Below, in pieces: positions 51,291 to 60,599 of a DNA stretch of 64,000 nucleotides. The notes under the pieces are model-generated. The model saw nothing but the letters and a program-made list of their open reading frames with translations. It did no database searches and was not told the origin of the DNA. Position numbers and translations under genes: made by a program. Numbering within the stretch: the stretch's first letter is position 1; every line of letters starts with the position of its first letter. The stretch spans positions 29,934-93,933 of the forward strand of contig NZ_JAHESE010000031.1 of NCBI RefSeq assembly GCF_018598175.1, read 5' to 3'. The DNA is from Dawidia cretensis. Its GTDB lineage: Bacteria; Bacteroidota; Bacteroidia; Cytophagales; Cyclobacteriaceae.

Positions 51291-52172
51291 ATGGAACGAA
51301 ACCACCTAATCTACGATGTGCCTGCCGTTAGCAGTCTCCCATTTCGCATCATCAATTTTCGCATACATCCTGATCGCAATGAGCTCTTGAAGATCGACTT
51401 GCCAGAAGACTTCATTGGATTGTATTTGAACATGGGCTCTGCGTTTGAGTATGCCAGCGCGAAAACCACACCGGGCATATTTCAACATAATCAATACAAT
51501 TTTATTTACCTGCCATCAGGCGAATATGGCATCACGGTGTATGCCGGGTTACATCACTCACTGGCGCTTCTTCTTCCGTTACAGGAGATTCGCCGCTGGT
51601 CGAAGGATGTTCCGCCGCTGGATGTTTTTTTAAAAAACTTACCGCCTGGCAAATCAAAATTTCTCGCGCAGGCGCATACCTGTATTTCAAGGAAGCTGAG
51701 GGACGAGTTAGATCGCCTCCTGTATAGCATGTGGAAGGATGAATATCTACGAACGCTGGACATAGCCACGGCGTCATTCAATATCTTTCTGCAGTGCATC
51801 TCGGAAATAACCAATGTGTCGTTACTTCCGAAAGGAAATCCCGGTAACAGCGAGTATAGAATGGTCGTGGACGCTGCGAAGTTTTTAACCGACAACCTGG
51901 GAAGAAACATTACCGTAGAAGAGCTCGCAAATAAATTCAACATTAGCAGGCGCAATTTGCAAAGGGGATTCCAGGAACACTATGGGGAGACAGTGCATGA
52001 ATATATTCTGCTCTATCGCATGGATCAGGCAAAGATCTTCCTGTTGGATCGCTCCAGGTCAATTAAGAGTATTGCCGGGTTGTTAGGCTACAAGTATGTG
52101 GAAAATTTCACGACGGCATACAAAAAGAGGTTCAGTCAATCACCGCGCGACGCGCGCGCGTTGGATCAATGA
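51291..52172 (+). CDS. AraC-family transcriptional regulator
   Basis: A 293-residue regulator. The N-terminal ~180 residues have no recognised ligand domain; the C-terminal ~100 residues are the two-HTH AraC domain: ITVEELANKFNISRRNLQRGFQEHYGETVHEYILLYRMDQA then SRSIKSIAGLLGYKYVENFTTAYKKRFSQSPRDAR (about 203-285). It precedes the MauE-peptide group on the same strand (172-base gap) and is the most likely local regulator of it, which is inference. Confidence 0.9.
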   Translation: MERNHLIYDVPAVSSLPFRIINFRIHPDRNELLKIDLPEDFIGLYLNMGSAFEYASAKTTPGIFQHNQYNFIYLPSGEYGITVYAGLHHSLALLLPLQEIRRWSKDVPPLDVFLKNLPPGKSKFLAQAHTCISRKLRDELDRLLYSMWKDEYLRTLDIATASFNIFLQCISEITNVSLLPKGNPGNSEYRMVVDAAKFLTDNLGRNITVEELANKFNISRRNLQRGFQEHYGETVHEYILLYRMDQAKIFLLDRSRSIKSIAGLLGYKYVENFTTAYKKRFSQSPRDARALDQ

Positions 52173-52344
52173 TGATGTAGGTTAATATTTCCCCAATGTT
52201 GACAAGCATTTACGTCTAACGGAGTAATATCAATTCTAATAAAAAATAAAGTATACCTATTGACCTCTGGGAAAAGATAATTGATCCGAAATAAAAGGTT
52301 TTGCGGGTGATCTTTACATCATCAACCAACGCACCACCAACGTT

Positions 52345-52788
52345 ATGAAGATCAGAAGAGAGCTTATAATAGAAATGATCGTTTTCCTTTTTGTGCTTCT
52401 ATTCTTATACGCAGCCGGAAGCAAGGTAACCGAGTACAAACAATTTGTTGGACAGATGGGTAAGTCTCCGCTGCTTACAGACTTTGCCCCAACACTGGCC
52501 TGGCTAGTACCAATCGTAGAGATAATCATTTCCGTATTATTAATAGTGCATCGAACGAAGCTGATGGGTCTTTACGCCTCGTTTGGATTGATGCTGGCTT
52601 TTACGCTCTATATCGCTGCGATATTGATGTTTAGCAAAGAGCTGCCTTGCTCGTGCGGGGGCGTCCTCTCTATGCTTGGATGGAAACAACACCTGATATT
52701 CAATATTGCCTTTGTTGGGCTGGCCGTAGTTGGAATAGTGCTGATGAATAAAGAGGCGAAGCCTGGAAAGTTGAACGTTCTAGCGTAA
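52345..52788 (+). CDS. MauE/DoxX-like redox membrane protein
   Basis: A 147-residue four-helix membrane protein. Hydrophobic spans lie at about 8-28, 48-68, 73-93 and 112-132. After the third span is LPCSCGGVLSMLGWKQHLIFNI, which matches the MauE family: C-x-C-G-G, then a Trp and His-x-x-x-N. MauE proteins are DsbB/VKOR-like partners that help form disulfides in exported proteins. Here it is followed at once by an anchored protein and three Cys-rich secreted peptides, so those may be its clients. Confidence 0.88.
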   Translation: MKIRRELIIEMIVFLFVLLFLYAAGSKVTEYKQFVGQMGKSPLLTDFAPTLAWLVPIVEIIISVLLIVHRTKLMGLYASFGLMLAFTLYIAAILMFSKELPCSCGGVLSMLGWKQHLIFNIAFVGLAVVGIVLMNKEAKPGKLNVLA

Positions 52789-52793
52789 AGAAT

Positions 52794-53843
52794 ATGAACA
52801 AAAAATCGATCATATTTATAGCGGCCATATCGGTTGCATGTGTCGCAGTGGTTGGAGTGCTATTTCTTAGGGCATCTACCAGCATAAAGTACAAGCAAAA
52901 CTTCTACCGGCTATATATTGATCATACACCCATCATGATAAGCTCTATTGCTCTCAATAAGAACTTATCGTTGGCTGGATGCGATAGGGAGCATATCTAC
53001 TTGTCAGACGTGAACGTGCCAGCACACGTGCTTATAAAAAATTGGAAACTCGAAACGGTGAAGGAAGTGCTGATCGATTTGAACGGTGGCGTGCTAGTCG
53101 GAAAAACCACAGTTAAGGTGGACTCGCCATATTTCTTTGTAGCGGATTCCGGTAAGCCTATGGTGTACAGGGGATTAGTCTCTGACTGGAAGGCTAGACC
53201 CTTTCTAACTTCGCAAATGTTCTTCTCCGATTACCTGCCGCTGTCTGGCAACCGAATCGTAATAAACACCGAGGCCGCTAACAGACAAGACAGTGTGTTT
53301 CGTAGAATGCTGGGCATTATAAAAATAGACTCCCCGCACGTAAATCTCAATCCGAGGCTTTTAAAAGGACAATTAGATGAACACTACAGCACAATGGGTC
53401 GGCTATCGTATAGTAAAGAACAACACAAGGTGATTTTTACTTACCTCTATCGAAACGAGATCGTATTGATGGACACTAATCTTAACCTTTTGGAAAGGAA
53501 ATACACTATCGACACAATCACAAAGATCAAAGTGAAGCCAATCATGGTCAACGACTCTACAACTACACTGGCATCGCCACCTGGAGTCGTAAATTTTCAA
53601 ACGACAAGTGCGGGAGGAATTCATTTTGTAAATTCAGATTTGATGGGCAATGAGGATCGAGAGAAATTCGATCGTTCTTCTGTCATTGATTTTTACAGCC
53701 TTGAGCCATTTAAATATCGTGGTAGCTTTTACATCCCGGACAACGGTTCTAAACTCGATCAATTTATGGTTAATGGAGACAGAATCGTTGCTACATTCAA
53801 TGGTTTCCTTGTTACATACTCGATTTCGCCTACAAAAATCTAA
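52794..53843 (+). CDS. Membrane-anchored hypothetical protein downstream of MauE
   Basis: A 349-residue protein starting 5 bases after the MauE stop. A single N-terminal hydrophobic helix (about 6-25, IIFIAAISVACVAVVGVLFL) anchors or exports it. The remainder is rich in beta-strand patterns (LIDLNGGVLVGKTTVKV, YRNEIVLMDTNLNLLERKY, IDFYSLEPFKYRGSFYIPDNG) that could form a propeller-like fold, but I recognise no family. Coupling to MauE suggests periplasmic work with the peptides encoded next; this is inference. Confidence 0.75.
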   Translation: MNKKSIIFIAAISVACVAVVGVLFLRASTSIKYKQNFYRLYIDHTPIMISSIALNKNLSLAGCDREHIYLSDVNVPAHVLIKNWKLETVKEVLIDLNGGVLVGKTTVKVDSPYFFVADSGKPMVYRGLVSDWKARPFLTSQMFFSDYLPLSGNRIVINTEAANRQDSVFRRMLGIIKIDSPHVNLNPRLLKGQLDEHYSTMGRLSYSKEQHKVIFTYLYRNEIVLMDTNLNLLERKYTIDTITKIKVKPIMVNDSTTTLASPPGVVNFQTTSAGGIHFVNSDLMGNEDREKFDRSSVIDFYSLEPFKYRGSFYIPDNGSKLDQFMVNGDRIVATFNGFLVTYSISPTKI

Positions 53844-53853
53844 AATAGTTTTT

Positions 53854-54108
53854 ATGACAAAACTTAACTCTTCTATTCTCGCTGCATTCCTCGCAATGCT
53901 GTGTCTTGTAGCAAATGCTATGGCCTACCCAATGTACTACATCCACTCAACCGGTGGTGTTGCTGTATGTTCAACTGTATGGAATGGGGCTGTATGCGCA
54001 AAAGGAACGGTGCAACAGTGTAGGGTAACGTTTGAAAACGAGCAAACGTTTTGGGTGTGCAGGAAAGACAGTTCTACTTCACCTTGCGTACTCCATTTGC
54101 GAAACTAG
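53854..54108 (+). CDS. Small secreted Cys-rich peptide 1
   Basis: An 84-residue precursor starting MTKLNSSILAAFLAML; a longer reading from 53650 overlaps the upstream gene and is not credible. The signal peptide (about 1-24, ANAMA) leaves a ~60-residue mature peptide with cysteines in the order C-x8-C-x7-C-x21-C and one extra Cys (WVCRKD) inside the last gap, ending CVLHLRN. The pattern is shared with the two peptides that follow. The family is unknown to me, though Bacteroidota have several such four-Cys secreted peptide families (DUF6520-like, from memory). Confidence 0.75.
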   Translation: MTKLNSSILAAFLAMLCLVANAMAYPMYYIHSTGGVAVCSTVWNGAVCAKGTVQQCRVTFENEQTFWVCRKDSSTSPCVLHLRN

Positions 54109-54225
54109 AAATAAACTAGCTAGTCGACAGCCCGATTATTTGCAAGTAATGCGTGGCAACAAAAGGGGGCTTGCCGAAAACCCTTAACAGAGTAGGCGCA
54201 TTAAAACAAATAAACTTAAATCAAA

Positions 54226-54492
54226 ATGAAAAAAGTAAGATTGATCCTCGCAGCTGGTGCCTGTTTATTGGCAGGTGCTGCCGTGTATGCTAACTCAGGT
54301 GCTGCATTGCAGTTCTACTACACTACCTCAGCTGGTGACGTAACATGCTCAGATCCATTTACCGGTACTGTTTGCTCTCCCGGCATTGTTACACAATGCA
54401 GCGTGGAAAACGAAAATAATGTGACTGTGTACATTACCCAGAAGCAAGTGACTCCTACAATCATCAATTGTCAGTTGCGCATGCGCAATTAA
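54226..54492 (+). CDS. Small secreted Cys-rich peptide 2
   Basis: An 88-residue precursor. The signal peptide MKKVRLILAAGACLLAGAAV (cleaved near AVYANS) is followed by ~65 residues with C-x8-C-x7-C-x23-C and the ending CQLRMRN, very like the CVLHLRN end of peptide 1. Aromatic YY near the mature N-terminus (QFYYTT) recalls MYYIHS in peptide 1. The gene is spaced 117 bases from peptide 1 and 72 from peptide 3. Confidence 0.8.
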   Translation: MKKVRLILAAGACLLAGAAVYANSGAALQFYYTTSAGDVTCSDPFTGTVCSPGIVTQCSVENENNVTVYITQKQVTPTIINCQLRMRN

Positions 54493-54564
54493 CAGCAGGA
54501 TTGTATAAACGCGTAACATTATCTTAATTAAAGCTTGATTAAAGTTCCACCTAAAAGAAAAATA

Positions 54565-54846
54565 ATGAAAACAATAAGAGTAGCATTCGCTGCATTTGCA
54601 ATTACAATTGCAAGCTCAGCGGTCTATGCAAGCACTTTGGTCGTTACAACTTTCTGGAGATCAGCTGGTACAGTTAGCGCTGTTCCATCAACAGCTAACC
54701 CTGACTGTTCCGTGCAACTTCCCAACGCCCAATGTCCAACTGAGTCCGGACAAATCTGCACTATACCCGCAGATTCTGAAGGTAATCTCTACATAGTTAG
54801 CAAGAAAGTAACTACTCCTTGCGTGCTTGCCTACAAAGCAATTTAA
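54565..54846 (+). CDS. Small secreted Cys-rich peptide 3
   Basis: A 93-residue precursor, started at MKTIRVAFAAFAITIASSAV because that gives a normal signal peptide; a start 30 bases earlier adds a basic PPKRKI stretch. The mature part has C-x8-C-x7-C-x20-C and ends CVLAYKAI. It is followed by a strong terminator, so the MauE-to-peptide 3 group probably ends here. Confidence 0.78.
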   Translation: MKTIRVAFAAFAITIASSAVYASTLVVTTFWRSAGTVSAVPSTANPDCSVQLPNAQCPTESGQICTIPADSEGNLYIVSKKVTTPCVLAYKAI

Positions 54847-54854
54847 TTTCTACT

Positions 54855-54881
54855 AAGGAAGGCGCATAGGGCGCCTTCCTT
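54855..54881 (+). terminator. Hairpin terminator after the peptide cluster
   Basis: A perfect 11-bp stem AAGGAAGGCGC with GCGCCTTCCTT and an ATAGG loop. The U-tract is weak (TTCC), so it might also serve as a bidirectional block to the convergent thioredoxin gene. Confidence 0.75.
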
Positions 54882-55008
54882 TCCCACCACAGAACTACTA
54901 CTTGTGGTTTAGCTAATTAATCGTTAGTGCGAATACAGCTCTATGAACTAGAACATGACATGGACGCTTAAGGAGTTATCCTCCCAATTGTCCTATTGCA
55001 ATTGGAAC

Positions 55009-55614
55009 CTATGCACCCTTCTTCATTTTTCTTTTTCTCATGATTGCTTTAATTTTCCGACTTAAAAGATCGTCACTTAGAAATACTTTTTCGATAGTGC
55101 CTTCTGGGTTTACCATCACAACCGTTGATGCATAAATGATCGTCAGCTTACTTAGTAAACCTGTGTCATAAGCTATTGGCAGATTAATGCCCTGAGCATT
55201 CCTTACACCATCATAATAAGGCTCAATATTCTTATTCCACATATCTTTGATCCCTACAAGAAAAACCTGTGCATTAGACGAGTATCTTTTTTGGATCTTA
55301 TCTAACTTCGGAAAACTTCGGATACACGGAGTGCAGTTCTTCGTCCAGAAGTAAAGTATTGTCCATTTTCCCCGTAATTCTTTTGTCAATACTTTTTCGA
55401 TTTCACCTTGCTTTTTATAGTTTTTCACTCTCGTAAATGTGTATTGTAGCATTTCGCTACCTTCAATCTCATCCTCAGTAAGTTTTGTTTCCAACTTCGC
55501 GTTACTTTGAGCCAACACCTCTTCCTGGCTATTTAGCAAAAGAAGAAGTAGAAGTATAAAAATCTGATACCCAATAGATTCATTGCATGCCTTCTTAATT
55601 TTAGTTGTAACCAT
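55009..55614 (-). CDS. TlpA-family thioredoxin-like protein
   Basis: A 201-residue exported thioredoxin fold. A hydrophobic export segment (about 17-35, IFILLLLLLLNSQEEVLAQ) is followed by a linker and the redox domain: KWTILYFWTKNCTPCIRSFPKLDKIQ contains the active site C-T-P-C (about 97-100), with a cis-Pro region INLPIAYDTG and the ending VMVNPEGTIEKV. TlpA-like proteins are common beside SusC/SusD pairs in Bacteroidota. It overlaps the SusD stop by 14 bases, so they are co-transcribed. Confidence 0.9.
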   Translation of the reverse strand: MVTTKIKKACNESIGYQIFILLLLLLLNSQEEVLAQSNAKLETKLTEDEIEGSEMLQYTFTRVKNYKKQGEIEKVLTKELRGKWTILYFWTKNCTPCIRSFPKLDKIQKRYSSNAQVFLVGIKDMWNKNIEPYYDGVRNAQGINLPIAYDTGLLSKLTIIYASTVVMVNPEGTIEKVFLSDDLLSRKIKAIMRKRKMKKGA

Positions 55615-57013
55615 CGTTTTGCGGTAAGTTTAAGTTTACGAGCGTTTCTTCAAAAGGAAGCGGGTACAATACATCGGTCGGTTCCCAGTCGGATTTTAGC
55701 GGACCTAATACCTCGTCAGCCCTTCCAAATCGTTTCAGATCAATCCACCGCGCCCCCCATTCCACGAAAAGTTCATGTTGCCTTTCAAGTAATATCGCAT
55801 CAAGCGTTTGAGTCTCGGTCATTGTTAAAAGAGGATCTAATCCTGCTCGATCTCTAATAGTATTTAAATCACTCAATGCGCTATTTGCACCATCTAGTTT
55901 TTCTTGGCGTGCCCTTGCTTCAGCTCGAACCAAAATGATATCTCCTAATCTCAATAGTGTAGAATACTCATTCAATAAGCTCGCTTCATAACTATCTTTA
56001 TACTTATAAGGTGCAAACGTTGGTGTTCCATTATTATCGAGCTCCAAAATCCAGTTATCAACTCTTAGGTCTTCAGCCTCAAAGGATTCGACTAATTGAG
56101 TGGTGATCGATTGAACAAATCGAGTTTCAGGACCAGCAAATAAATCTCCATCCAACGTAAATGTTGCATAGCTTTCGTACTCAAATTGCAAAATTGCCTC
56201 TTGGCTATTTATTGTGAAAACGTTGGTTAAATCCTCTAGTTTGTATAACGGATTGTCTATTACTAAGCTCGCTTCATTCTCAGCTTCCAAATTTTTATCT
56301 GCGAACAAATAAACTTTGGCCAATAAAGCAGAGGCCGCAAGACTATTAGCGCGCGTTCGTAAACCGGACTCTGTAGGGTATTCTAGAGACATCAACCGTT
56401 TGGCCTTAATGAGATCATTAATAATTTCCTGATAAACATCAGAAATTTCCATACGCCCAATAGCTGTGTTCTTTTCGTAGTCAGTTGTTGAGATATACGG
56501 AACCTTACCAAATAAGTTGGTCAAGTAGAAGTGAATTAATGCTCTTATAAACAATCCTTCACCGGTCAGCTGCTCTTTAAGAGCGGGAGTAACTCCAGTT
56601 GAAGAATTTAATCCTTCAATTAGAGAATTACACAAATAAATATTTCCATAAAATTCATTCCACAGATTAGTTATCTGTGTGTTAGTTGATAACAATGCAT
56701 TCTCATTAAATTGTAGCAATTCATCTGATAATGTTAATAAACGAAGTTCATCTGAGCTTAATCCCGCTATAAACGATAGCCCATTTTGACCGCCAGATAG
56801 TGCACCACCTCCGAAAGCTAGTCTACCATACATTCCGTACATGGCTGATTTTGCTGTTAAATCATCGCTAAATACTGTTGTCCTGACCAATTGACCGAGT
56901 GGTGGGTCAACACTAATAAAATCTTCGCAAGATGATACTATATAGCAGGTAATTACTAAAAGTAAATACCTAATGTACCTGTGTGATTTTATATATATTA
57001 ATATATTTTTCAT
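55601..57013 (-). CDS. SusD/RagB-family outer-membrane lipoprotein
   Basis: A 470-residue surface lipoprotein. The N-terminus ends a hydrophobic stretch with VSSCEDF, a lipobox Cys. It has the SusD-like DPPLGQ, the TPR-containing SusD core, and the C-terminal YPLPFEETLVNLNLPQNDGY segment. It would cap the SusC channel encoded just upstream and bind the cargo (glycan or peptide). It is shorter than many glycan-binding SusD proteins and lies in AT-rich DNA. The substrate cannot be deduced. Confidence 0.93.
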   Translation of the reverse strand: MKNILIYIKSHRYIRYLLLVITCYIVSSCEDFISVDPPLGQLVRTTVFSDDLTAKSAMYGMYGRLAFGGGALSGGQNGLSFIAGLSSDELRLLTLSDELLQFNENALLSTNTQITNLWNEFYGNIYLCNSLIEGLNSSTGVTPALKEQLTGEGLFIRALIHFYLTNLFGKVPYISTTDYEKNTAIGRMEISDVYQEIINDLIKAKRLMSLEYPTESGLRTRANSLAASALLAKVYLFADKNLEAENEASLVIDNPLYKLEDLTNVFTINSQEAILQFEYESYATFTLDGDLFAGPETRFVQSITTQLVESFEAEDLRVDNWILELDNNGTPTFAPYKYKDSYEASLLNEYSTLLRLGDIILVRAEARARQEKLDGANSALSDLNTIRDRAGLDPLLTMTETQTLDAILLERQHELFVEWGARWIDLKRFGRADEVLGPLKSDWEPTDVLYPLPFEETLVNLNLPQNDGYN

Positions 57014-57025
57014 TTAATTCTTTGT

Positions 57026-60000
57026 TTATAAAGTAATATTTGCACCAAATACAATCGTTCTTAATGTTGGAAGAGAATAACCAGGTCCTGTTTCTGGATC
57101 AAGGCCATCGTAACCCGTAATCGTAAATATGTTTTGACCTTGAATAAACAATGTTGATTCAACTCCCGCTGTCCAGGACTTTGGGAATCTGTAGGATAAT
57201 GAAATATTTTTCAATCTAATAAATGAAGCATCGACTATACCTTTTTCACTTCCTGCAAAGCGCTCATATGCGGTAGCTGTATTCGAGTTGTTAGTCGAGA
57301 ATCGTTGAAACTCAGAGTCATCGCCTTCACCAGTCCATCCATTATTCGATACAAATGTTGGTTGGTTGAATGCTCTGCCGGGTGTGACGAAGATTCCATA
57401 TACACTAGGGGCGTTCTTATTCACGAACTGAAAAAAGATATCCAGCGTCCATCCTTTAAAGGAAAAGGAATTATTTATGCCACCAAAGAATTTAGTATTC
57501 ATCTCCCTAACAACTAATCTGTCTGCTGAAGTAATCTCACCATCATTATTCATGTCTTCGAACGTATAAATGCCAGTAGTTGGATCAATACCTGTATAGT
57601 TATATCTCTTAGAGATATTCAGTGATTTCCCAACAACATAGGTTGATGCATAAGATGAAGATTCTAATCCTTTAAACTCAACAAGTCTATTTCTTGGAAA
57701 GGATATATTAAAGCTAGTCGCCCATTTGAATTCATTAATTGTATTTACAGAGTTAATTTCAATCTCTAAGCCTGAGTTCTCAATTTTTGCCGGGAAGTTT
57801 TTCAAGACACCTGTAAAGCCAGTTGTTGAGCCGACTCTATAATCCACTAATTGATTTGAAGACTGGTTGTTGTAGTACGCACTTGTCAGATTCATTCTGT
57901 CATTTAAAAAACCAAGCTCCAATGCAACTTCGAATTTTCTAGTTGTTTCCCATGCATAATTTGGATTATATAATTTGGTTGGGACTAGACCACCCACTCC
58001 GTTATAAGGTGAATAAGATGTATACGTATCCAGAAATCGATAGTCACCGATCTGATCATTTCCTGTTACACCAAAGCTGCTTCTTAATTTTCCGAAATTC
58101 ATTACTGAAACTCCTTTCATGAAATTTTCGTTGCTGAATATCCAGGCAGCTCCTATTGCGCCTAGATTTGCAAATCGTTTCCCAGGCCCAAAACGACTTG
58201 AACCATCTCTTCGTCCGGTTAGATTAAGAATATATTTATCATGAAATGAGTAGTTGATTCTTGAATATGCGGCCTCATAACGATAGGTCGAAATATCCGT
58301 ACCCTCGTTAGCAACGTTCGCAGCCGCCCCTAAATCATCAATAAGTGCGTTGGAAGAAAAACCAGAGTATAGAAAACTTTTTCTGTTTATGTTTTGATTC
58401 TGAAAAGTGCTACCAATTATTGCCGACAGCTTCCCAAAGACGAATTCTTTACTCATCCAAGAAATTTGTGGTTCAAATATCCAAGTTCTGTTATAACTAT
58501 TACTCGCGAAGACACGAGAACTTGCAGGTGTCGGATTAGTGGCTGGGTTTCTAACTGTGGAGGGATCCACATTTTTTTCATCTCTATTTAAATGATTCAA
58601 ACCAAAATTGCTTTTGATTTCGAGTCCTTCAACTATCTCATAAGCAAGCGATATATTAGATATGAGATTGTAGGATGCAAACTCAAAACGCCTATATTTT
58701 GAGCTAGCCAGTGGATTTGTCCATGTGGAATTTTCCCAGTTTAAACTTCCATCTTCATTATAAAGTTTTGGCGCTACTGGAGCCAAGGTCATAGCTGGAC
58801 CTGTCAAATCACTACCATTTAAATCGCTAGAATTGATAACATAGTTTGTCGAAAATCGCGATTTTAATCTCTCATTTGGAGATTCATTTGCTATCGAAAA
58901 TAGAAATGATCCTTTTTGTGTGGAATTTGTAAATGGAAAAACCGTTGTTTCTTTTTGGTAAGAGCCGCTGAATAAATAAGTAGTTGCTTGAGTACCCCCG
59001 GATATTGATGCTTGAGCTATTGTATTGCGTGCAGTACCCCCTAGAAATTCCTTTTGCCAGTTTGTATAACGTGTAGTGTCCCATACACCATTTATATCAT
59101 AATGCGCGGGACCGATTGCACGATTGTCATTCCGAAATGCTTGATGACGCATTTCTAAATAAGCTTCAGAATTCATCAAATCCAAAAAATGTGGTACTTT
59201 ACTTATTCCCGAAGAGAAATTGAGGCCTATTTTTGCTTTTCCTTGTTTGCCTTTTTTGGTTGTAATTAGGATCACACCGTTTGCACCACGAGATCCATAA
59301 ATTGCTGTGGCATCAGCATCTTTCAAAATCTCGACACTTTCAATATCTGCTGGATTGATGCTATAGAAAGGGCTTATCCCAGTGGTACTATATAAGGTGG
59401 AAGAATTCACTCCTCCTATATTCTGCGATGAATAAGGAACTCCATCTACAACGTAAAATGGTTCAGTTCCATTCTGAAGGCTATTTTTGCCTCTAATGTT
59501 AATATTTATTTTACTACCAGGAAGCCCTGACCTCTGTTCAATAAACACACCTGGTACTCGTCCTTGTAAAGCAAGTAATGGGTTATTTACAGGCTGTTTT
59601 TCGATTACTTTCGAAGTGACTTTGGAAATGCTTCCAGTTTTCTCCTTATCGGTCACATCATAGTATCCAGCATTAATTACAACTTCTTTTAATTCCTGAA
59701 GATCGGATTCTAGAGCCACATCAATTCGACTGCGACCGCCTGCGGCTATTTCATAACTTTTAAAACCTATAAACGAAAAGACCAGTATGTCGTCATCATT
59801 TTGAACTGATATAGAATATACTCCATTCTTATCACTCGAAGTGCCATTGCCTGTCCCTTTTACAATAACATTAACAGCAGGTAGGATCTCGCCAGTTTTT
59901 GAATCCGTTATCTTACCGGTGACAAGGTATTCTGTGGCCATATCTGGTAGTGCTTCGGTCATTTCCTGAGTTTCACCTGTCAACTTCTTTTTCTTAAAGA

Positions 60001-60385
60001 GCACTACCGTACCGTCAACTTCTTTGTAGGTAATCGATGTTTCTACCAAAACAGTTTCTAATAGGTTCTTTACCGTTCTTCGTTGGCGTGCAAGGTTGAT
60101 GTTGTTAATTGCATCAACCTGGTCGGGCGTATAGACAAAATTGATTTTGGTTTCGCTCTGTATTTTGGTGAGAACGTCAGCCAGTGTAGCATTTTTGAAT
60201 TCGAGCGTAACTTCAATCTGGTCGATGCTCTGACCATTGGTATCAAACGCCGCGAGCTGTAAACTAATGGCCATTGACACCCATAAGAAGAGCGATACTC
60301 TCATTAAAAAACAGATTTTTGGATTAGACAGAGACCATGATGATCGCCATCCGTTCCCTACTGAAGGAAGTAGAGAAAATTTCAT
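57026..60385 (-). CDS. SusC/RagA-family TonB-dependent outer-membrane transporter
   Basis: A 1119-residue transporter. Order: signal region; STN domain (about 53-105, TLEFKNATLADVLTKIQSET) that interacts with FecR; carboxypeptidase-like domain (about 150-225, VTGKITDSKTGEILPAVNV, GTSSDKNGVYSI); plug with the SusC signature LQGRVPGVFIEQ and INIRGKNSLQNGTEPFYVVDGVP; then the 22-strand barrel to the C-terminal TLRTIVFGANITL. The STN domain fits regulation by the FecI/FecR pair encoded next to it. Confidence 0.95.
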   Translation of the reverse strand: MKFSLLPSVGNGWRSSWSLSNPKICFLMRVSLFLWVSMAISLQLAAFDTNGQSIDQIEVTLEFKNATLADVLTKIQSETKINFVYTPDQVDAINNINLARQRRTVKNLLETVLVETSITYKEVDGTVVLFKKKKLTGETQEMTEALPDMATEYLVTGKITDSKTGEILPAVNVIVKGTGNGTSSDKNGVYSISVQNDDDILVFSFIGFKSYEIAAGGRSRIDVALESDLQELKEVVINAGYYDVTDKEKTGSISKVTSKVIEKQPVNNPLLALQGRVPGVFIEQRSGLPGSKININIRGKNSLQNGTEPFYVVDGVPYSSQNIGGVNSSTLYSTTGISPFYSINPADIESVEILKDADATAIYGSRGANGVILITTKKGKQGKAKIGLNFSSGISKVPHFLDLMNSEAYLEMRHQAFRNDNRAIGPAHYDINGVWDTTRYTNWQKEFLGGTARNTIAQASISGGTQATTYLFSGSYQKETTVFPFTNSTQKGSFLFSIANESPNERLKSRFSTNYVINSSDLNGSDLTGPAMTLAPVAPKLYNEDGSLNWENSTWTNPLASSKYRRFEFASYNLISNISLAYEIVEGLEIKSNFGLNHLNRDEKNVDPSTVRNPATNPTPASSRVFASNSYNRTWIFEPQISWMSKEFVFGKLSAIIGSTFQNQNINRKSFLYSGFSSNALIDDLGAAANVANEGTDISTYRYEAAYSRINYSFHDKYILNLTGRRDGSSRFGPGKRFANLGAIGAAWIFSNENFMKGVSVMNFGKLRSSFGVTGNDQIGDYRFLDTYTSYSPYNGVGGLVPTKLYNPNYAWETTRKFEVALELGFLNDRMNLTSAYYNNQSSNQLVDYRVGSTTGFTGVLKNFPAKIENSGLEIEINSVNTINEFKWATSFNISFPRNRLVEFKGLESSSYASTYVVGKSLNISKRYNYTGIDPTTGIYTFEDMNNDGEITSADRLVVREMNTKFFGGINNSFSFKGWTLDIFFQFVNKNAPSVYGIFVTPGRAFNQPTFVSNNGWTGEGDDSEFQRFSTNNSNTATAYERFAGSEKGIVDASFIRLKNISLSYRFPKSWTAGVESTLFIQGQNIFTITGYDGLDPETGPGYSLPTLRTIVFGANITL

Positions 60386-60452
60386 AATTTTCAGACGTTT
60401 TTAGTGATTGGATATATATAGTATTACTAAAGGCACTTGAAAGGAATCACCC

Positions 60453-60476
60453 CTGCAAGGGTGGTTCTTTTTTCGG
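60453..60476 (+). terminator. Hairpin upstream of SusC
   Basis: ATCACCC with GGGTGGT around a CTGCAA loop, followed on the plus strand by TCTTTTTT. It lies between fecR and susC (both minus strand). It would function as a terminator for plus-strand transcription only; on the minus strand there is no U-run. Confidence 0.45.
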
Positions 60477-60599
60477 GTGTTTTCCGAATGCGTGCAGGAC
60501 TAAAACGTCTCACTACGTGGTGTTGCGTTGATCGGCTGGGGGGAGTTTCATAGGTACTGGGGTTTTAGGTTAAACAATAAACAATTTGGAACTTATAGA

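Noticed and set aside
53650-53853. N-terminal extension of the first Cys-peptide gene
   Set aside because: It overlaps the end of the 349-aa gene and would place a signal peptide in the middle of the protein; the ATG at 53854 gives a normal signal peptide.
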